The notes under the pieces are model-generated. The model did no database searches. It saw only the letters and a list, made by a program, of their open reading frames with translations, and had not been told where the DNA came from. 64,000 nt of DNA, taken from positions 17,931-81,930 of the forward strand of contig CAKUVI010000010.1 of NCBI GenBank assembly GCA_934699095.1. The letters run 5' to 3'. A program made the translations under genes and the position numbers. Origin of the DNA: an uncultured Bacteroidales bacterium (GTDB taxonomy: Bacteria; Bacteroidota; Bacteroidia; Bacteroidales; WCHB1-69). Positions 14,618 through 22,221 of the stretch are shown one piece after another (the first letter of the stretch is position 1; each line of letters opens with the position of its first letter).

Positions 14618-14625
14618 TATCTTTG
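14618..14625 (+). promoter_or_regulatory. -7 promoter box before the A1S_2505-like/vsr pair
   Basis: TATCTTTG, 7 bases after the PheC-like gene's stop, matches TAnnTTTG. It would produce a leader of about 110 bases before the ATG at 14743, in which no strong hairpin was seen. Confidence 0.5.
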
Positions 14626-14742
14626 CCGGATTACGATATCCTCATAAAAGGGAGGCCGTTGCCGCTTTCATCATCAGCAGTGTAATACCATCACTATCAA
14701 GCATATCCACATTTCTCAACAGAAACAATAAACAGAATCAAT

Positions 14743-15117
14743 ATGAATCAGAAACGAACCACACCAGAGTTTATCACGGAACTTCAGCCGGGCGAGATTT
14801 TCGTTTTTGGCAGCAACTTGCAAGGAATGCACGGCGGCGGGGCGGCCCGGATCGCCCATCGCAATTTCGGAGCCATTATGGGGCAAGGTGTCGGGCTGCA
14901 GGGCCAAAGCTATGCCATCCCCACGATGCAGGGCGGCGTGGAGACCATCCGCCCGTATGTGGATGAGTTTATCGCATTTGCAAAGGCACACCAGGAGCTG
15001 ACCTTCCTCGTAACCCGCATCGGTTGCGGAATCGCTGGCTTCACAGACGAGGAAATCGCGCCGCTCTTCACTGAAGCGCATAACGTAGGGAACATTGTAT
15101 TGCCAGAAGGTTGGTGA
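14743..15117 (+). CDS. A1S_2505-like (macro-like) small protein
   Basis: The 124-residue protein contains IFVFGSNLQGMHGGGAARIA (about 19-38), then GVGLQGQSYAIPTMQGGVET and VTRIGCGIAGFTDEEIAPLF. The SNxxGxHGxGAA and GCGxAGF blocks recall the macro-domain phosphate-binding loops. The arrangement matches the family annotated as A1S_2505 phage non-structural proteins. ADP-ribose-type ligand binding is possible but unproven. Its stop overlaps the start of the vsr gene by one base (TGATG), so the two are translationally coupled, which may tie it to DNA repair or phage context. GC-rich. Confidence 0.65.
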   Translation: MNQKRTTPEFITELQPGEIFVFGSNLQGMHGGGAARIAHRNFGAIMGQGVGLQGQSYAIPTMQGGVETIRPYVDEFIAFAKAHQELTFLVTRIGCGIAGFTDEEIAPLFTEAHNVGNIVLPEGW

Positions 15118-15677
15118 TGGCGGACCGAATGACACCCCAACAGCGGCACAACTGCATGTCGCGCATCCACAGCAAGGACACTAAGCCCGAGCTGAAGGTG
15201 CGCCGTTGGCTTTGGCGGCACGGCTACCGCTACCGCCTCTGCGTGAAGGGCGTGCCCGGCAAACCCGACATCGTGATGCGCAAGTACCGCACCGCCATCT
15301 TCGTGAACGGCTGCTTCTGGCACGGACACGGGGTTCAATTAGGAATTAGAAATGAGGAATTAGGAATTAATGTTGGGAATTCAGCGTGTTGCAAGATACC
15401 GAAGACAAATCGGGATTTTTGGGTAGCGAAGATTCGGCGGAACCAGGAGAGGGATCAGAAGAACTATGAGATTCTCTCCGAGAACGGCTGGCAGGTCATC
15501 GTGGTATGGGAATGCCAACTGAAGCCCAAAACATTGGAACAGACAATGTTACAAGTGGAGCAACAGCTGCTCGACTATTACATTAAGACCTTCGGCCGCA
15601 AATCCAGATCCTACATCCGAATTGACGAGGATAGCCTGCCCATGGCGGCAGAAGACTCCGAAGAGTATGGAATGTGA
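15117..15677 (+). CDS. vsr: Very short patch repair endonuclease (Vsr) with an in-frame insertion
   Basis: The start is the ATG at 15117, overlapping the previous stop. The 186 residues have the Vsr pattern: RMTPQQRHNCMSRIHSKDTK, PELKVRRWLWRHGYRYRL, GKPDIVMRKYRTAIFVNGCFWHGH, TNRDFWVAKIRRNQERDQKNY and GWQVIVVWEC. Vsr nicks DNA at T:G mismatches produced by deamination of 5-methylcytosine, and two m5C methyltransferases lie upstream in this window. Between HGH and the next cysteines there is an extra stretch of about 19 residues (GVQLGIRNEELGINVGNSA) not expected in Vsr, encoded by a GGAATTA-type repeat at 15330-15386. It lies inside the zinc-site loop, so activity is uncertain. Confidence 0.88.
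   Translation: MADRMTPQQRHNCMSRIHSKDTKPELKVRRWLWRHGYRYRLCVKGVPGKPDIVMRKYRTAIFVNGCFWHGHGVQLGIRNEELGINVGNSACCKIPKTNRDFWVAKIRRNQERDQKNYEILSENGWQVIVVWECQLKPKTLEQTMLQVEQQLLDYYIKTFGRKSRSYIRIDEDSLPMAAEDSEEYGM
15330..15386 (+). repeat. GGAATTA-type repeat inserted in frame in vsr
   Basis: A 57-base AT-rich stretch built of AATTAGGAATTAGAAATG and GGAATTAGGAATTAATG units interrupts GC-rich vsr codons without breaking the frame. Similar TTAGGAATTA units occur dispersed in Bacteroidales genomes. It contributes about 19 residues between two zinc-ligand positions of Vsr. Confidence 0.6.
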
Positions 15678-15683
15678 AAATCA

Positions 15684-16253
15684 ATGATTATGATAGAAAT
15701 TAAACAAGCAAGCAAATCTCATGCCTCCGACATCGCCAACCTGATCATGACGGCCATGACTGACGAGTGCTGCCTCTACTTCTGCGACGAAGGCCACGGA
15801 TTAGACGACTTCCGCCGGATGATGACCGGACTCGTGGAGCGAAAAGACTCGCAATACAGCTACCAAAACACCTTAGTCGCAGTGGACAACGGAAAGGTGG
15901 TCGGCGTCTCCGTGAGTTACGACGGCGGAAAGCTGCACGAGCTGCGCAAAGCATTCCTTGCAGCCGCCAAGGCCCAGATCGGCAAGGACCACACCGGCAT
16001 GGACGATGAGACGCAGGCCGGGGAACTCTACTTGGATTCGTTGGCCGTGCTGCCCGAATACCGGCGCAGAGGTATCGCCAAACGACTGCTGATGGCCACC
16101 AAACAGCGCGCCGACGAGATGGGACTGCCAGTGGTCGGGCTTTTGGTGGACAAAGGAAACCCCGGCGGGGAGGCACTCTACGCCAGCGTCGGATTCCGCT
16201 ACGTGAACGACAGCCTCTGGGGCGGACATCCGATGAAACACTTGGTGCTATAA
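15684..16253 (+). CDS. GNAT-family N-acetyltransferase
   Basis: The 189-residue protein has the GNAT order: IKQASKSHASDIANLIMTAM at the N-terminus, NTLVAVDNGKVVGVSVSYDG (beta strands), then GELYLDSLAVLPEYRRRGIAKRLL (about 122-145) with the acetyl-CoA pyrophosphate loop RRRGIA, and ALYASVGFRYV. It should transfer an acetyl group from acetyl-CoA to an amine; the substrate cannot be told. It begins 6 bases after the vsr stop and has the same GC-rich codon use, so it is probably the last gene of the unit starting at 14743. Confidence 0.88.
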   Translation: MIMIEIKQASKSHASDIANLIMTAMTDECCLYFCDEGHGLDDFRRMMTGLVERKDSQYSYQNTLVAVDNGKVVGVSVSYDGGKLHELRKAFLAAAKAQIGKDHTGMDDETQAGELYLDSLAVLPEYRRRGIAKRLLMATKQRADEMGLPVVGLLVDKGNPGGEALYASVGFRYVNDSLWGGHPMKHLVL

Positions 16254-16312
16254 GGCCGTTGCCAAACATCAGTTTTTGTCATTTTATGATTATCACTTTA
16301 TGATAAAAATTG

Positions 16313-16320
16313 TATTTTTG
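16313..16320 (+). promoter_or_regulatory. -7 promoter box for the AAA ATPase gene
   Basis: TATTTTTG, 22 bases before the ATG at 16343. Upstream, TTATCA (16290-16295) and TGATAA (16301-16306) form an inverted repeat with a 5-base spacer at the -33 position, a possible operator. Confidence 0.5.
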
Positions 16321-16342
16321 CAGTGGAATTAATCTATTTATT

Positions 16343-17461
16343 ATGATAAACCCTTTTGTTACAAATGGTTATGCAGGAGCGGATTATTTCTGCGACCGCG
16401 TTCAAGAGACCGAAGACATCACGGCCTTGCTGCAAAACGGCAACAATATTGCCCTGATTTCACCCAGACGCTATGGCAAAACGGATTTGATACGCCATTG
16501 TTTTGATCAGCCGGAGATAAAAAACAATTGCTACACTTTTATCATTGACATATACTCCACAAAATCCTTGTCCGAGATGGTCAACAAAATGGGACGTACC
16601 ATTCTCGAAGTGTTAAAGCCCAAAGGCAAAAAACATTGGGAAGCCTTTCTCGATATCGTCCATTCTCTAAAAGCGGGAATTTCATACGATGCCATGGGAC
16701 AACCCTCCTGGAATGTGTCTGTGGGCGAAATAGCCAATCCCAACAACACGTTGGAGGAGATTTTCCACTATCTGCAACAGGCTGACAAACATTGTTTTGT
16801 GGCTATCGACGAATTTCAGCAAATCCGAAAGTATGCCGATGCCAACGTGGAAGCGGCCTTGCGGACTTACGTCCAGTATTGCAGTAATGCCAATTTCGTC
16901 TTCATGGGCTCGCAACGACACCTGATGGGAGGCATGTTCGTTTCACCGAGCAGACCTTTCTATCAAAGCGTCACGGTGATGAACCTGGGGCTGATTGACA
17001 AGGAAAAATATGTCGATTTTGGAAAAACAAATTTCAAAAGATTCGGGAAAACAATTGACCAGGTAGTAGTGGAGCGACTATACGACCACTTCGAAGGAAT
17101 AACTCTCTATCTTCAGAAGGTGATGAACGTTCTGTTTATGCGCACACCAGAAAGAGGCCGTTGCTGTGCTGAAGATTTACAGCCTGCCATCGACTATATT
17201 GTGGATTTCACCAAGCAAACATACGAAGACTTGATGTACCAACTGCCCGAAAAGCAAAGCCGTGTGTTAAGGGCTATTGCCGTCGAAGGGAAGGCCAAAC
17301 AAATCACCTCTGGAAAGTTCGCCAAAAAATACGGCCTGGTGTCGCCAAGCGCTGTGAAATCTGCTGTTAACGCATTGCTCGACAAAGATTTGATCACAAT
17401 GGACAAAGGCGTTTATCAAGTATATGACAAATTTCTTGAAATTTGGCTGAGACGAGATTAA
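16343..17461 (+). CDS. AAA ATPase of the archaeal-type ATPase family
   Basis: The start is taken at ATG 16343 (MINPFVTNGYAG, 372 residues), after the promoter box; a longer frame begins inside it. The Walker A-like segment is ALISPRRYGKTDLIRH (family form SPRRxGKTSL). The Walker B is CFVAIDEFQQI (about 156-166), and the sensor region NFVFMGSQRHLM follows. A winged-helix-like C-terminal part (GKFAKKYGLVSPSAVKSAVNALLDKDLI) ends the protein. Members (PF01637-like) are numerous in Bacteroidales and lie in variable regions, often alone; their role is unknown. No partner effector gene is adjacent, apart from a very small frame just downstream. Confidence 0.82.
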   Translation: MINPFVTNGYAGADYFCDRVQETEDITALLQNGNNIALISPRRYGKTDLIRHCFDQPEIKNNCYTFIIDIYSTKSLSEMVNKMGRTILEVLKPKGKKHWEAFLDIVHSLKAGISYDAMGQPSWNVSVGEIANPNNTLEEIFHYLQQADKHCFVAIDEFQQIRKYADANVEAALRTYVQYCSNANFVFMGSQRHLMGGMFVSPSRPFYQSVTVMNLGLIDKEKYVDFGKTNFKRFGKTIDQVVVERLYDHFEGITLYLQKVMNVLFMRTPERGRCCAEDLQPAIDYIVDFTKQTYEDLMYQLPEKQSRVLRAIAVEGKAKQITSGKFAKKYGLVSPSAVKSAVNALLDKDLITMDKGVYQVYDKFLEIWLRRD

Positions 17462-17479
17462 TAACTACATGGTCAAAAG

Positions 17480-17626
17480 ATGAATACCTATTACAATTTT
17501 GAACATTCGACAAAAACAAAAGTCGTCGGAAGTGTCCCGGGAGGACAACTGGAAATAAACTCCTATCTCTGTCGCAACGATGCGGAAGTACTGGGAAATA
17601 TCTTTAAGGAACTCGGCGTGCGGTAG
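17480..17626 (+). CDS. Small open frame of 48 codons, unknown
   Basis: It starts ATG AAT ACC TAT TAC and ends TAG, giving MNTYYNFEHSTKTKVVGSVP and a hydrophilic C-terminus that ends in KELGVR. I recognise no family. It follows the AAA ATPase by 18 bases on the same strand and could be its last cistron or a decayed fragment of a longer gene. Confidence 0.3.
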   Translation: MNTYYNFEHSTKTKVVGSVPGGQLEINSYLCRNDAEVLGNIFKELGVR

Positions 17627-17647
17627 AGAGAATCGTTGCAGATTTTG

Positions 17648-17655
17648 TATTTTTG
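17648..17655 (+). promoter_or_regulatory. -7 promoter box for the lipoprotein gene
   Basis: TATTTTTG matches TAnnTTTG and lies 36 bases before the ATG at 17692. No clear -33 element is seen. Confidence 0.5.
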
Positions 17656-17691
17656 CGCTCCGTTTTAGCGAATAATTTAAACCCCAATATA

Positions 17692-18615
17692 ATGAAAAAA
17701 ATCCTGATTTTTGCCATCGCCGCGCTGTTGTTTGCGGCATGTAGTGATTCTGAAAAACAGCTGCAGAAACGTGCGGCGGAGCTGTGCCAGTACATCCCCG
17801 ACCACGAACTGTCGGAGAAGTCGAAACCGTATATGACGGCGGATTTCTACAACGTGCTGGACACGATGTTCAACCAGCTGCCGGAATTCGAGGCCATGGA
17901 CCACGAATGGCTCTACTATTTCGTGACCGGCAACGGCGGCACCATCGCCGATTATGAAGTGACCGGCGTGGAGTTGACCGACAAAACCCACGCGGTCGCC
18001 ACCATCAAGGTGCGCCAGAAATGGGAGGACGGCTCGTTCGATGAAAACTCTGACGTAGAGGAACATAAGCTCTATATGGAGAAGGTGAACGGCCAATGGC
18101 TGATATCCGACTTCGACGAGCACAAGGCCGACTGCATCCGCCATATCGCCATCAACAAAAAGGAGCAGGTGGTGCGCAACGCCATCAGCGACTATCTGGT
18201 GAATGAGATTGGCGAGCACTACCAGAAAGGCGAACTCTGCATCCCTATGATGATCATGGTACACGAAGAGGACGAACTCTTCATGGGAGATTTCTGGGTG
18301 TACTGGTACGACAAATCCGGCGACACACTGAAGTGCGTTTCCGGCGGCAACCACGCGGGCACGATGACCCTGAAGAAGGAGGGCGGCCAGTACAAGGTGG
18401 TCTCCTTTGAGCAGACCGTTGACGGAGCCGGCAACGAGGCCAGCGCCCAACGCATCTTCGGCAGCTATTTCGACATCTACCAGAATATCCACTCCAACGA
18501 CAAGGTCCGCGAAGCCGTCCGTCAGGAGCAGTTGCGCGAGTACGTGAAAAAACACAACCTCAACGTCAAATACTATCAGGATTACGGCTGGCCTGCGGTG
18601 GCGATAGAGGAGTGA
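17692..18615 (+). CDS. Hypothetical lipoprotein
   Basis: The start is taken at ATG 17692 because it gives a typical lipoprotein signal MKKILIFAIAALLFAACSDS with Cys17 in the lipobox FAAC; upstream in-frame codons overlap the promoter. The mature 290 residues form two repeats of a mixed alpha/beta pattern. One has DYEVTGVELTDKTHAVATIKV and VNGQWLISDFDE; the second has FWVYWYDKSGDTLKCVSGG and GQYKVVSFEQT. This looks like NTF2-like or DUF-type domains with no catalytic residues. GC-rich. It ends 21 bases before the cation transporter. Function unknown. Confidence 0.75.
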   Translation: MKKILIFAIAALLFAACSDSEKQLQKRAAELCQYIPDHELSEKSKPYMTADFYNVLDTMFNQLPEFEAMDHEWLYYFVTGNGGTIADYEVTGVELTDKTHAVATIKVRQKWEDGSFDENSDVEEHKLYMEKVNGQWLISDFDEHKADCIRHIAINKKEQVVRNAISDYLVNEIGEHYQKGELCIPMMIMVHEEDELFMGDFWVYWYDKSGDTLKCVSGGNHAGTMTLKKEGGQYKVVSFEQTVDGAGNEASAQRIFGSYFDIYQNIHSNDKVREAVRQEQLREYVKKHNLNVKYYQDYGWPAVAIEE

Positions 18616-18636
18616 TGTTGAAATACTGCACAGAAC

Positions 18637-19737
18637 ATGAACAGAAACAGACAGATTGTACGGGTTAGCATTGTTGGGATTTTGGCCAATGTTTTGTTGG
18701 CTACATTCAAGGCTATTGTGGGTTGGGCAGCCGGTGCCATCGCCATCGTGATGGACGCGGTGAACAATCTCAGCGACGCCCTATCCTCGGTGATCACTAT
18801 TGTAGGCACCAAACTCTCAGAACGGCCGGCTGATCATAAGCATCCGTTTGGCTATGGGCGCGTTGAGTATTTCAGTGCCATAGTGATCTCCCTTATTGTC
18901 ATCATTGCGGGCACAACCTCCTTGGTGGAGTCTGCAAAGAAGATCATCCACCCCACGACACCTTCTTACACTGCATTAACCCTGACAGTCATCATCGTGG
19001 CCATTGGCGTGAAGTTATTGCTCGGCATTTACGTGAAACGGCAGGGCAAGACCCTCAAAAGCGACGCCCTCATCGCCAGCGGAGCAGACGCCCTTTTCGA
19101 TGCATTGGTGACACTCTCCACCCTCGTATGCGCCGGCATCATGTTGATTTGGAACGTCAACCTCGATGGGATTGTCGGCACTCTTATCTCCATTCTCATC
19201 ATCAAAGCGGGCCTCGAAATGCTGGCCTCGCCCGTGGGTGAACTGCTCGGCAGCCGCATCTCGCCGGAATTAGTCAACAACCTGAAAGAGAAAACCATGT
19301 CCTTCGACAACGTCCTGGGCGTTTACGACATAATTGTGAACAACTACGGTCCCAACACCATGATAGGCTCCCTACACATCAGCGTCCCCGACACACTCAC
19401 CGCCCGCGAAATCCACCTTCTCACCCGAAATATTGCAGAAGAACTGTTCAAAGATTTTGGCATCATTGTAACTGTTGGCATATATTCCGTACACACTGGC
19501 GATAATCCCTTGGCTCGTTTGCAACAATCTGTACTTCAAGTTGTTAATGAACATAATGGAGTTATGCAGGTGCATGCTTATTACTTCTATGAAGATAAAA
19601 ATCTCATTACTATGGATATTCTCCCCGAAGACGACGTGAAAGATGAGGTGGCATTGGCGGAGACTATCAAGGATGACCTTAGAAGAAAATTCCCACAATA
19701 CGAGTTCTACATAGTTTTAGACCATAACTACAGTTAA
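18637..19737 (+). CDS. Cation diffusion facilitator family transporter
   Basis: The 366 residues have the CDF layout: an N-terminal membrane domain with about six helices (about 8-205) and a C-terminal cytoplasmic domain (about 210-366). Helix 2 carries the first metal half-site as DAVNNLSDALSS (D40, D47 region) and helix 5 the second as SGADALFDALVT. The loop ADHKHPFGYGRVEYFSA is a family hallmark. It should export divalent cations (Zn, Mn, Fe or Co) in exchange for protons. The DxxxD form of site one, rather than HxxxD, hints at Mn or Fe rather than Zn, as a tentative inference. The first part is GC-rich and the last part AT-richer. TrmO follows at 13 bases. Confidence 0.92.
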   Translation: MNRNRQIVRVSIVGILANVLLATFKAIVGWAAGAIAIVMDAVNNLSDALSSVITIVGTKLSERPADHKHPFGYGRVEYFSAIVISLIVIIAGTTSLVESAKKIIHPTTPSYTALTLTVIIVAIGVKLLLGIYVKRQGKTLKSDALIASGADALFDALVTLSTLVCAGIMLIWNVNLDGIVGTLISILIIKAGLEMLASPVGELLGSRISPELVNNLKEKTMSFDNVLGVYDIIVNNYGPNTMIGSLHISVPDTLTAREIHLLTRNIAEELFKDFGIIVTVGIYSVHTGDNPLARLQQSVLQVVNEHNGVMQVHAYYFYEDKNLITMDILPEDDVKDEVALAETIKDDLRRKFPQYEFYIVLDHNYS

Positions 19738-19750
19738 AAAAGTCTCCAAT

Positions 19751-20428
19751 ATGATCCGAATAGCCACTGCACACAGTGAGTTTCCCACCAAATTCGGAAT
19801 TCCACGGCAAAGTGGACTGGTGCCGGAGTTGCGAACTCGCATAGTCTTCGAAGAAAAATACAGGAATATTGACGCACTGCGCGGCATTGAAGAATTCTCG
19901 CATCTATGGTTGATCTGGGGGTTCTCTGAGGTCAGACAGCAAGATTGGTCGCCCACCGTGCGCCCGCCCCGGCTCGGCGGAAACAAACGGATGGGTGTGT
20001 TTGCCACGCGCTCACCCTACCGCCCAAATCCCGTCGGACTTTCATGCGTAACGCTCATTGAAGTGGACCTCAACCCTAAAAAGCCCTCTCTTCTCGTTGG
20101 CGGCGCTGATCTTATGGACGGAACTCCTATATTCGACATAAAACCTTATCTGATTACAACCGACTGCCACCCTGAAGCCTCCAAAGGATTTACTCAACTA
20201 AACGAAAACTACCAACTTGATGTTGAAATTTCTGATTCTGTTGCTAATAAACTCCCGACTGACCTTATAGCCAAACTAAAACCGGTACTTGCACAAGATC
20301 CACGCCCCGCTTACCAACATGATGAAGACCGCATCTACGGCTTTTCATTCAACGGATTCGATGTGTCTTTTTCAGTCAAAAACAATCTTCTGACAGTTAG
20401 AGAGATAAAAAAAATACGTAAAAAATAA
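19751..20428 (+). CDS. trmO: tRNA (N6-threonylcarbamoyladenosine37-N6)-methyltransferase TrmO
   Basis: The 225-residue protein shows the TsaA/TrmO pattern: SEFPTKFGIPRQSGLVP at the N-terminus, IEEFSHLWLIWGF, the central signature VRPPRLGGNKRMGVFATRSP followed by YRPNPVGLSCV, then DLMDGTPIFDIKPYL, and a C-terminal domain with QDPRPAYQHDEDRIYGF. TrmO methylates t6A37 of certain tRNAs using AdoMet. It lies between the cation transporter and miaB, another A37 tRNA modification gene, but a promoter box before miaB separates them. Confidence 0.92.
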   Translation: MIRIATAHSEFPTKFGIPRQSGLVPELRTRIVFEEKYRNIDALRGIEEFSHLWLIWGFSEVRQQDWSPTVRPPRLGGNKRMGVFATRSPYRPNPVGLSCVTLIEVDLNPKKPSLLVGGADLMDGTPIFDIKPYLITTDCHPEASKGFTQLNENYQLDVEISDSVANKLPTDLIAKLKPVLAQDPRPAYQHDEDRIYGFSFNGFDVSFSVKNNLLTVREIKKIRKK

Positions 20429-20490
20429 GGCCAACCCTCAAATTGTTAGTTTCCTGTCTTTCAGTTATGCTCTTACATTGTTTTTTTTCA

Positions 20491-20498
20491 TAATTTTG
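20491..20498 (+). promoter_or_regulatory. -7 promoter box for miaB
   Basis: TAATTTTG matches TAnnTTTG, 4 bases before the miaB ATG at 20503. The -33 region is weak. The closeness to the start suggests a very short leader. Confidence 0.4.
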
Positions 20499-20502
20499 CA
20501 CT

Positions 20503-21828
20503 ATGAAAAAACTATTCATAGAAACTTATGGATGTCAGATGAATTTCGCTGATAGTGAGGTAGTTGCGTCCATTCTGAAAGATAAATACGAACTAACAAA
20601 AGATATTCAGGCGGCTGATCTGATATTGATTAACACTTGCTCGATTCGTGACAAGGCTGAACAGCGTATCCATAAGCGTTTGAAAGAGTTAGAATCCTAT
20701 AAACGCAGAAAGCACTCTTTGCAGGTTGGACTTTTGGGTTGTATGGCTGAGCGTATGAAAGAGGAACTTTTCCAAACAGAGCCTGTATTAGACCTGATTG
20801 CCGGTCCTGACGCCTACAGGACGTTGCCTCAGTTGATTGAGGAATCCTCACACGGTACAACATCTTTCAATGTTCTTCTCTCAAAAGAGGAGACCTACGA
20901 TGATATCATGCCGATAAGATATGATGCCAATGGGGTTTCCGCTTATGTTTCTATCATGCGTGGCTGCAACAATTTCTGCTCCTATTGCGTGGTTCCATAT
21001 ACCCGCGGACGCGAACGTAGCCGCAGTCCGCAAACCATTCTAAAGGAAATCGACGACCTCCTGCAAAGAGGATATAGGGAAGTCACTCTTCTGGGACAAA
21101 ATGTAAACTCCTATTTCTGGGAAGAGAACGCCAACAACGTCTCTTTTGCCAAACTGATGGCCATGGTTGCTGAGATGTCACCGGAATTGCGCGTCCGCTT
21201 TGCAACATCCCACCCTAAAGACATATCCGACGAACTGATAGAAACTATAGCTGAATACGAGAACATCTGCAAGACCATCCACCTTCCGGTCCAGTCAGGA
21301 AGCAACTCCATGCTTGAAAAGATGCACCGCGTCTATACCCGCGAGAAGTATTTAGAGCGAGTTCAGAAAATTAAGAGTGTGATACCTGACTGCGCCATCA
21401 CTACCGACATTATCGTAGGTTTCAGTGGGGAAACACTTGAAGATCATCAAGATACACTCTCTATAATGAGAGAAGTAGGCTATGAATATGCGTATATGTT
21501 CAAATATTCCGAGCGTGAAGGCACCTTGGCATCTAAGAGATATCCTGACGATATTCCTGATGAGGAAAAAACCCGCAGACTGGAAGAGGTGATCGCACTG
21601 CAGGGTGAACTTTCTATGGAAAGCAACAGACGCGACATTGGCAAAACCTTCCGCATTTTGGTTGAGGGAGCTTCCAAACGCTCTGACGACCAATTATTTG
21701 GAAGAAACAGCCAAAATAAAGTGATCATCTTTCCAAAAGGGGACCAAAAAGTAGGAGACTATGTGGATGTTGTGGTGAAAGATTGCACCCCGGCCACACT
21801 GCTTGGAGAACTGAAATCTGACAATTAG
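20503..21828 (+). CDS. miaB: tRNA-2-methylthio-N6-dimethylallyladenosine synthase MiaB
   Basis: The 441-residue enzyme has the UPF0004 domain with Cys11 (ETYGCQMNFADSE), Cys46 (INTCSIRDKAE) and Cys80 (LLGCMAER) that hold the auxiliary cluster. The radical-SAM motif RGCNNFCSYCVVPYTRGRERSR at 153-174 contributes Cys155, 159 and 162. A C-terminal TRAM domain (ILVEGASKRSDDQLFGRN, VVVKDCTPATLLGEL) completes it. It adds a methylthio group at C2 of i6A37 in tRNAs reading codons beginning with U. The MNFADSE form of the first motif is diagnostic for MiaB rather than MtaB or RimO. Normal family length. Confidence 0.96.
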   Translation: MKKLFIETYGCQMNFADSEVVASILKDKYELTKDIQAADLILINTCSIRDKAEQRIHKRLKELESYKRRKHSLQVGLLGCMAERMKEELFQTEPVLDLIAGPDAYRTLPQLIEESSHGTTSFNVLLSKEETYDDIMPIRYDANGVSAYVSIMRGCNNFCSYCVVPYTRGRERSRSPQTILKEIDDLLQRGYREVTLLGQNVNSYFWEENANNVSFAKLMAMVAEMSPELRVRFATSHPKDISDELIETIAEYENICKTIHLPVQSGSNSMLEKMHRVYTREKYLERVQKIKSVIPDCAITTDIIVGFSGETLEDHQDTLSIMREVGYEYAYMFKYSEREGTLASKRYPDDIPDEEKTRRLEEVIALQGELSMESNRRDIGKTFRILVEGASKRSDDQLFGRNSQNKVIIFPKGDQKVGDYVDVVVKDCTPATLLGELKSDN

Positions 21829-21874
21829 AGAATATTTTAGTAATTTTATATTTATTAACTTAACAACAAAAACT

Positions 21875-22189
21875 ATGGCTTTAGCAATTAACAACGAAAA
21901 TTTTGAAGCATTGGTCAAGGGCGACAAATTGGTTGTCATTGATTTTTGGGCAACATGGTGCGGTCCGTGCCGCAGTATAGCTCCTATGGTTGAAGAAGTT
22001 GCCGCCGAATACGAAGGCAAAGCTGTTGTCGGCAAATGCGACACAGACGAAAATGGTGACATTGCCATGCAGTTCGGCATCATGAACATCCCCACATTGG
22101 TGTTCCTCAAAAACGGGGAAGTTGTTGACCGCCATGTCGGCGTCATCAAAAAAGAAGACCTCGTAGCCAAGATCAACCAGTACATGTAA
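21875..22189 (+). CDS. trxA: Thioredoxin
   Basis: The 104-residue protein carries the thioredoxin active site FWATWCGPCRS with Cys29 and Cys32, the cis-proline segment NIPTLVFLKNG and the final GVIKKEDLVAKINQYM. It is a cytoplasmic disulfide reductase working with thioredoxin reductase. It follows miaB after 46 bases; TTATATTTATT sequences precede it but no clear -7 box was found, so it may be read through from miaB. The transporter gene follows 32 bases later. Confidence 0.95.
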   Translation: MALAINNENFEALVKGDKLVVIDFWATWCGPCRSIAPMVEEVAAEYEGKAVVGKCDTDENGDIAMQFGIMNIPTLVFLKNGEVVDRHVGVIKKEDLVAKINQYM

Positions 22190-22221
22190 AATTTTTTTGA
22201 CAATATTTAAATTCTACGCGT

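Noticed and set aside
17677..18555. Reverse-strand open frame of 292 codons opposite the lipoprotein gene
   Set aside because: It is rich in Val, His and Leu in a repetitive manner typical of shadow frames; the forward frame has a signal peptide, a lipobox and an upstream promoter box.
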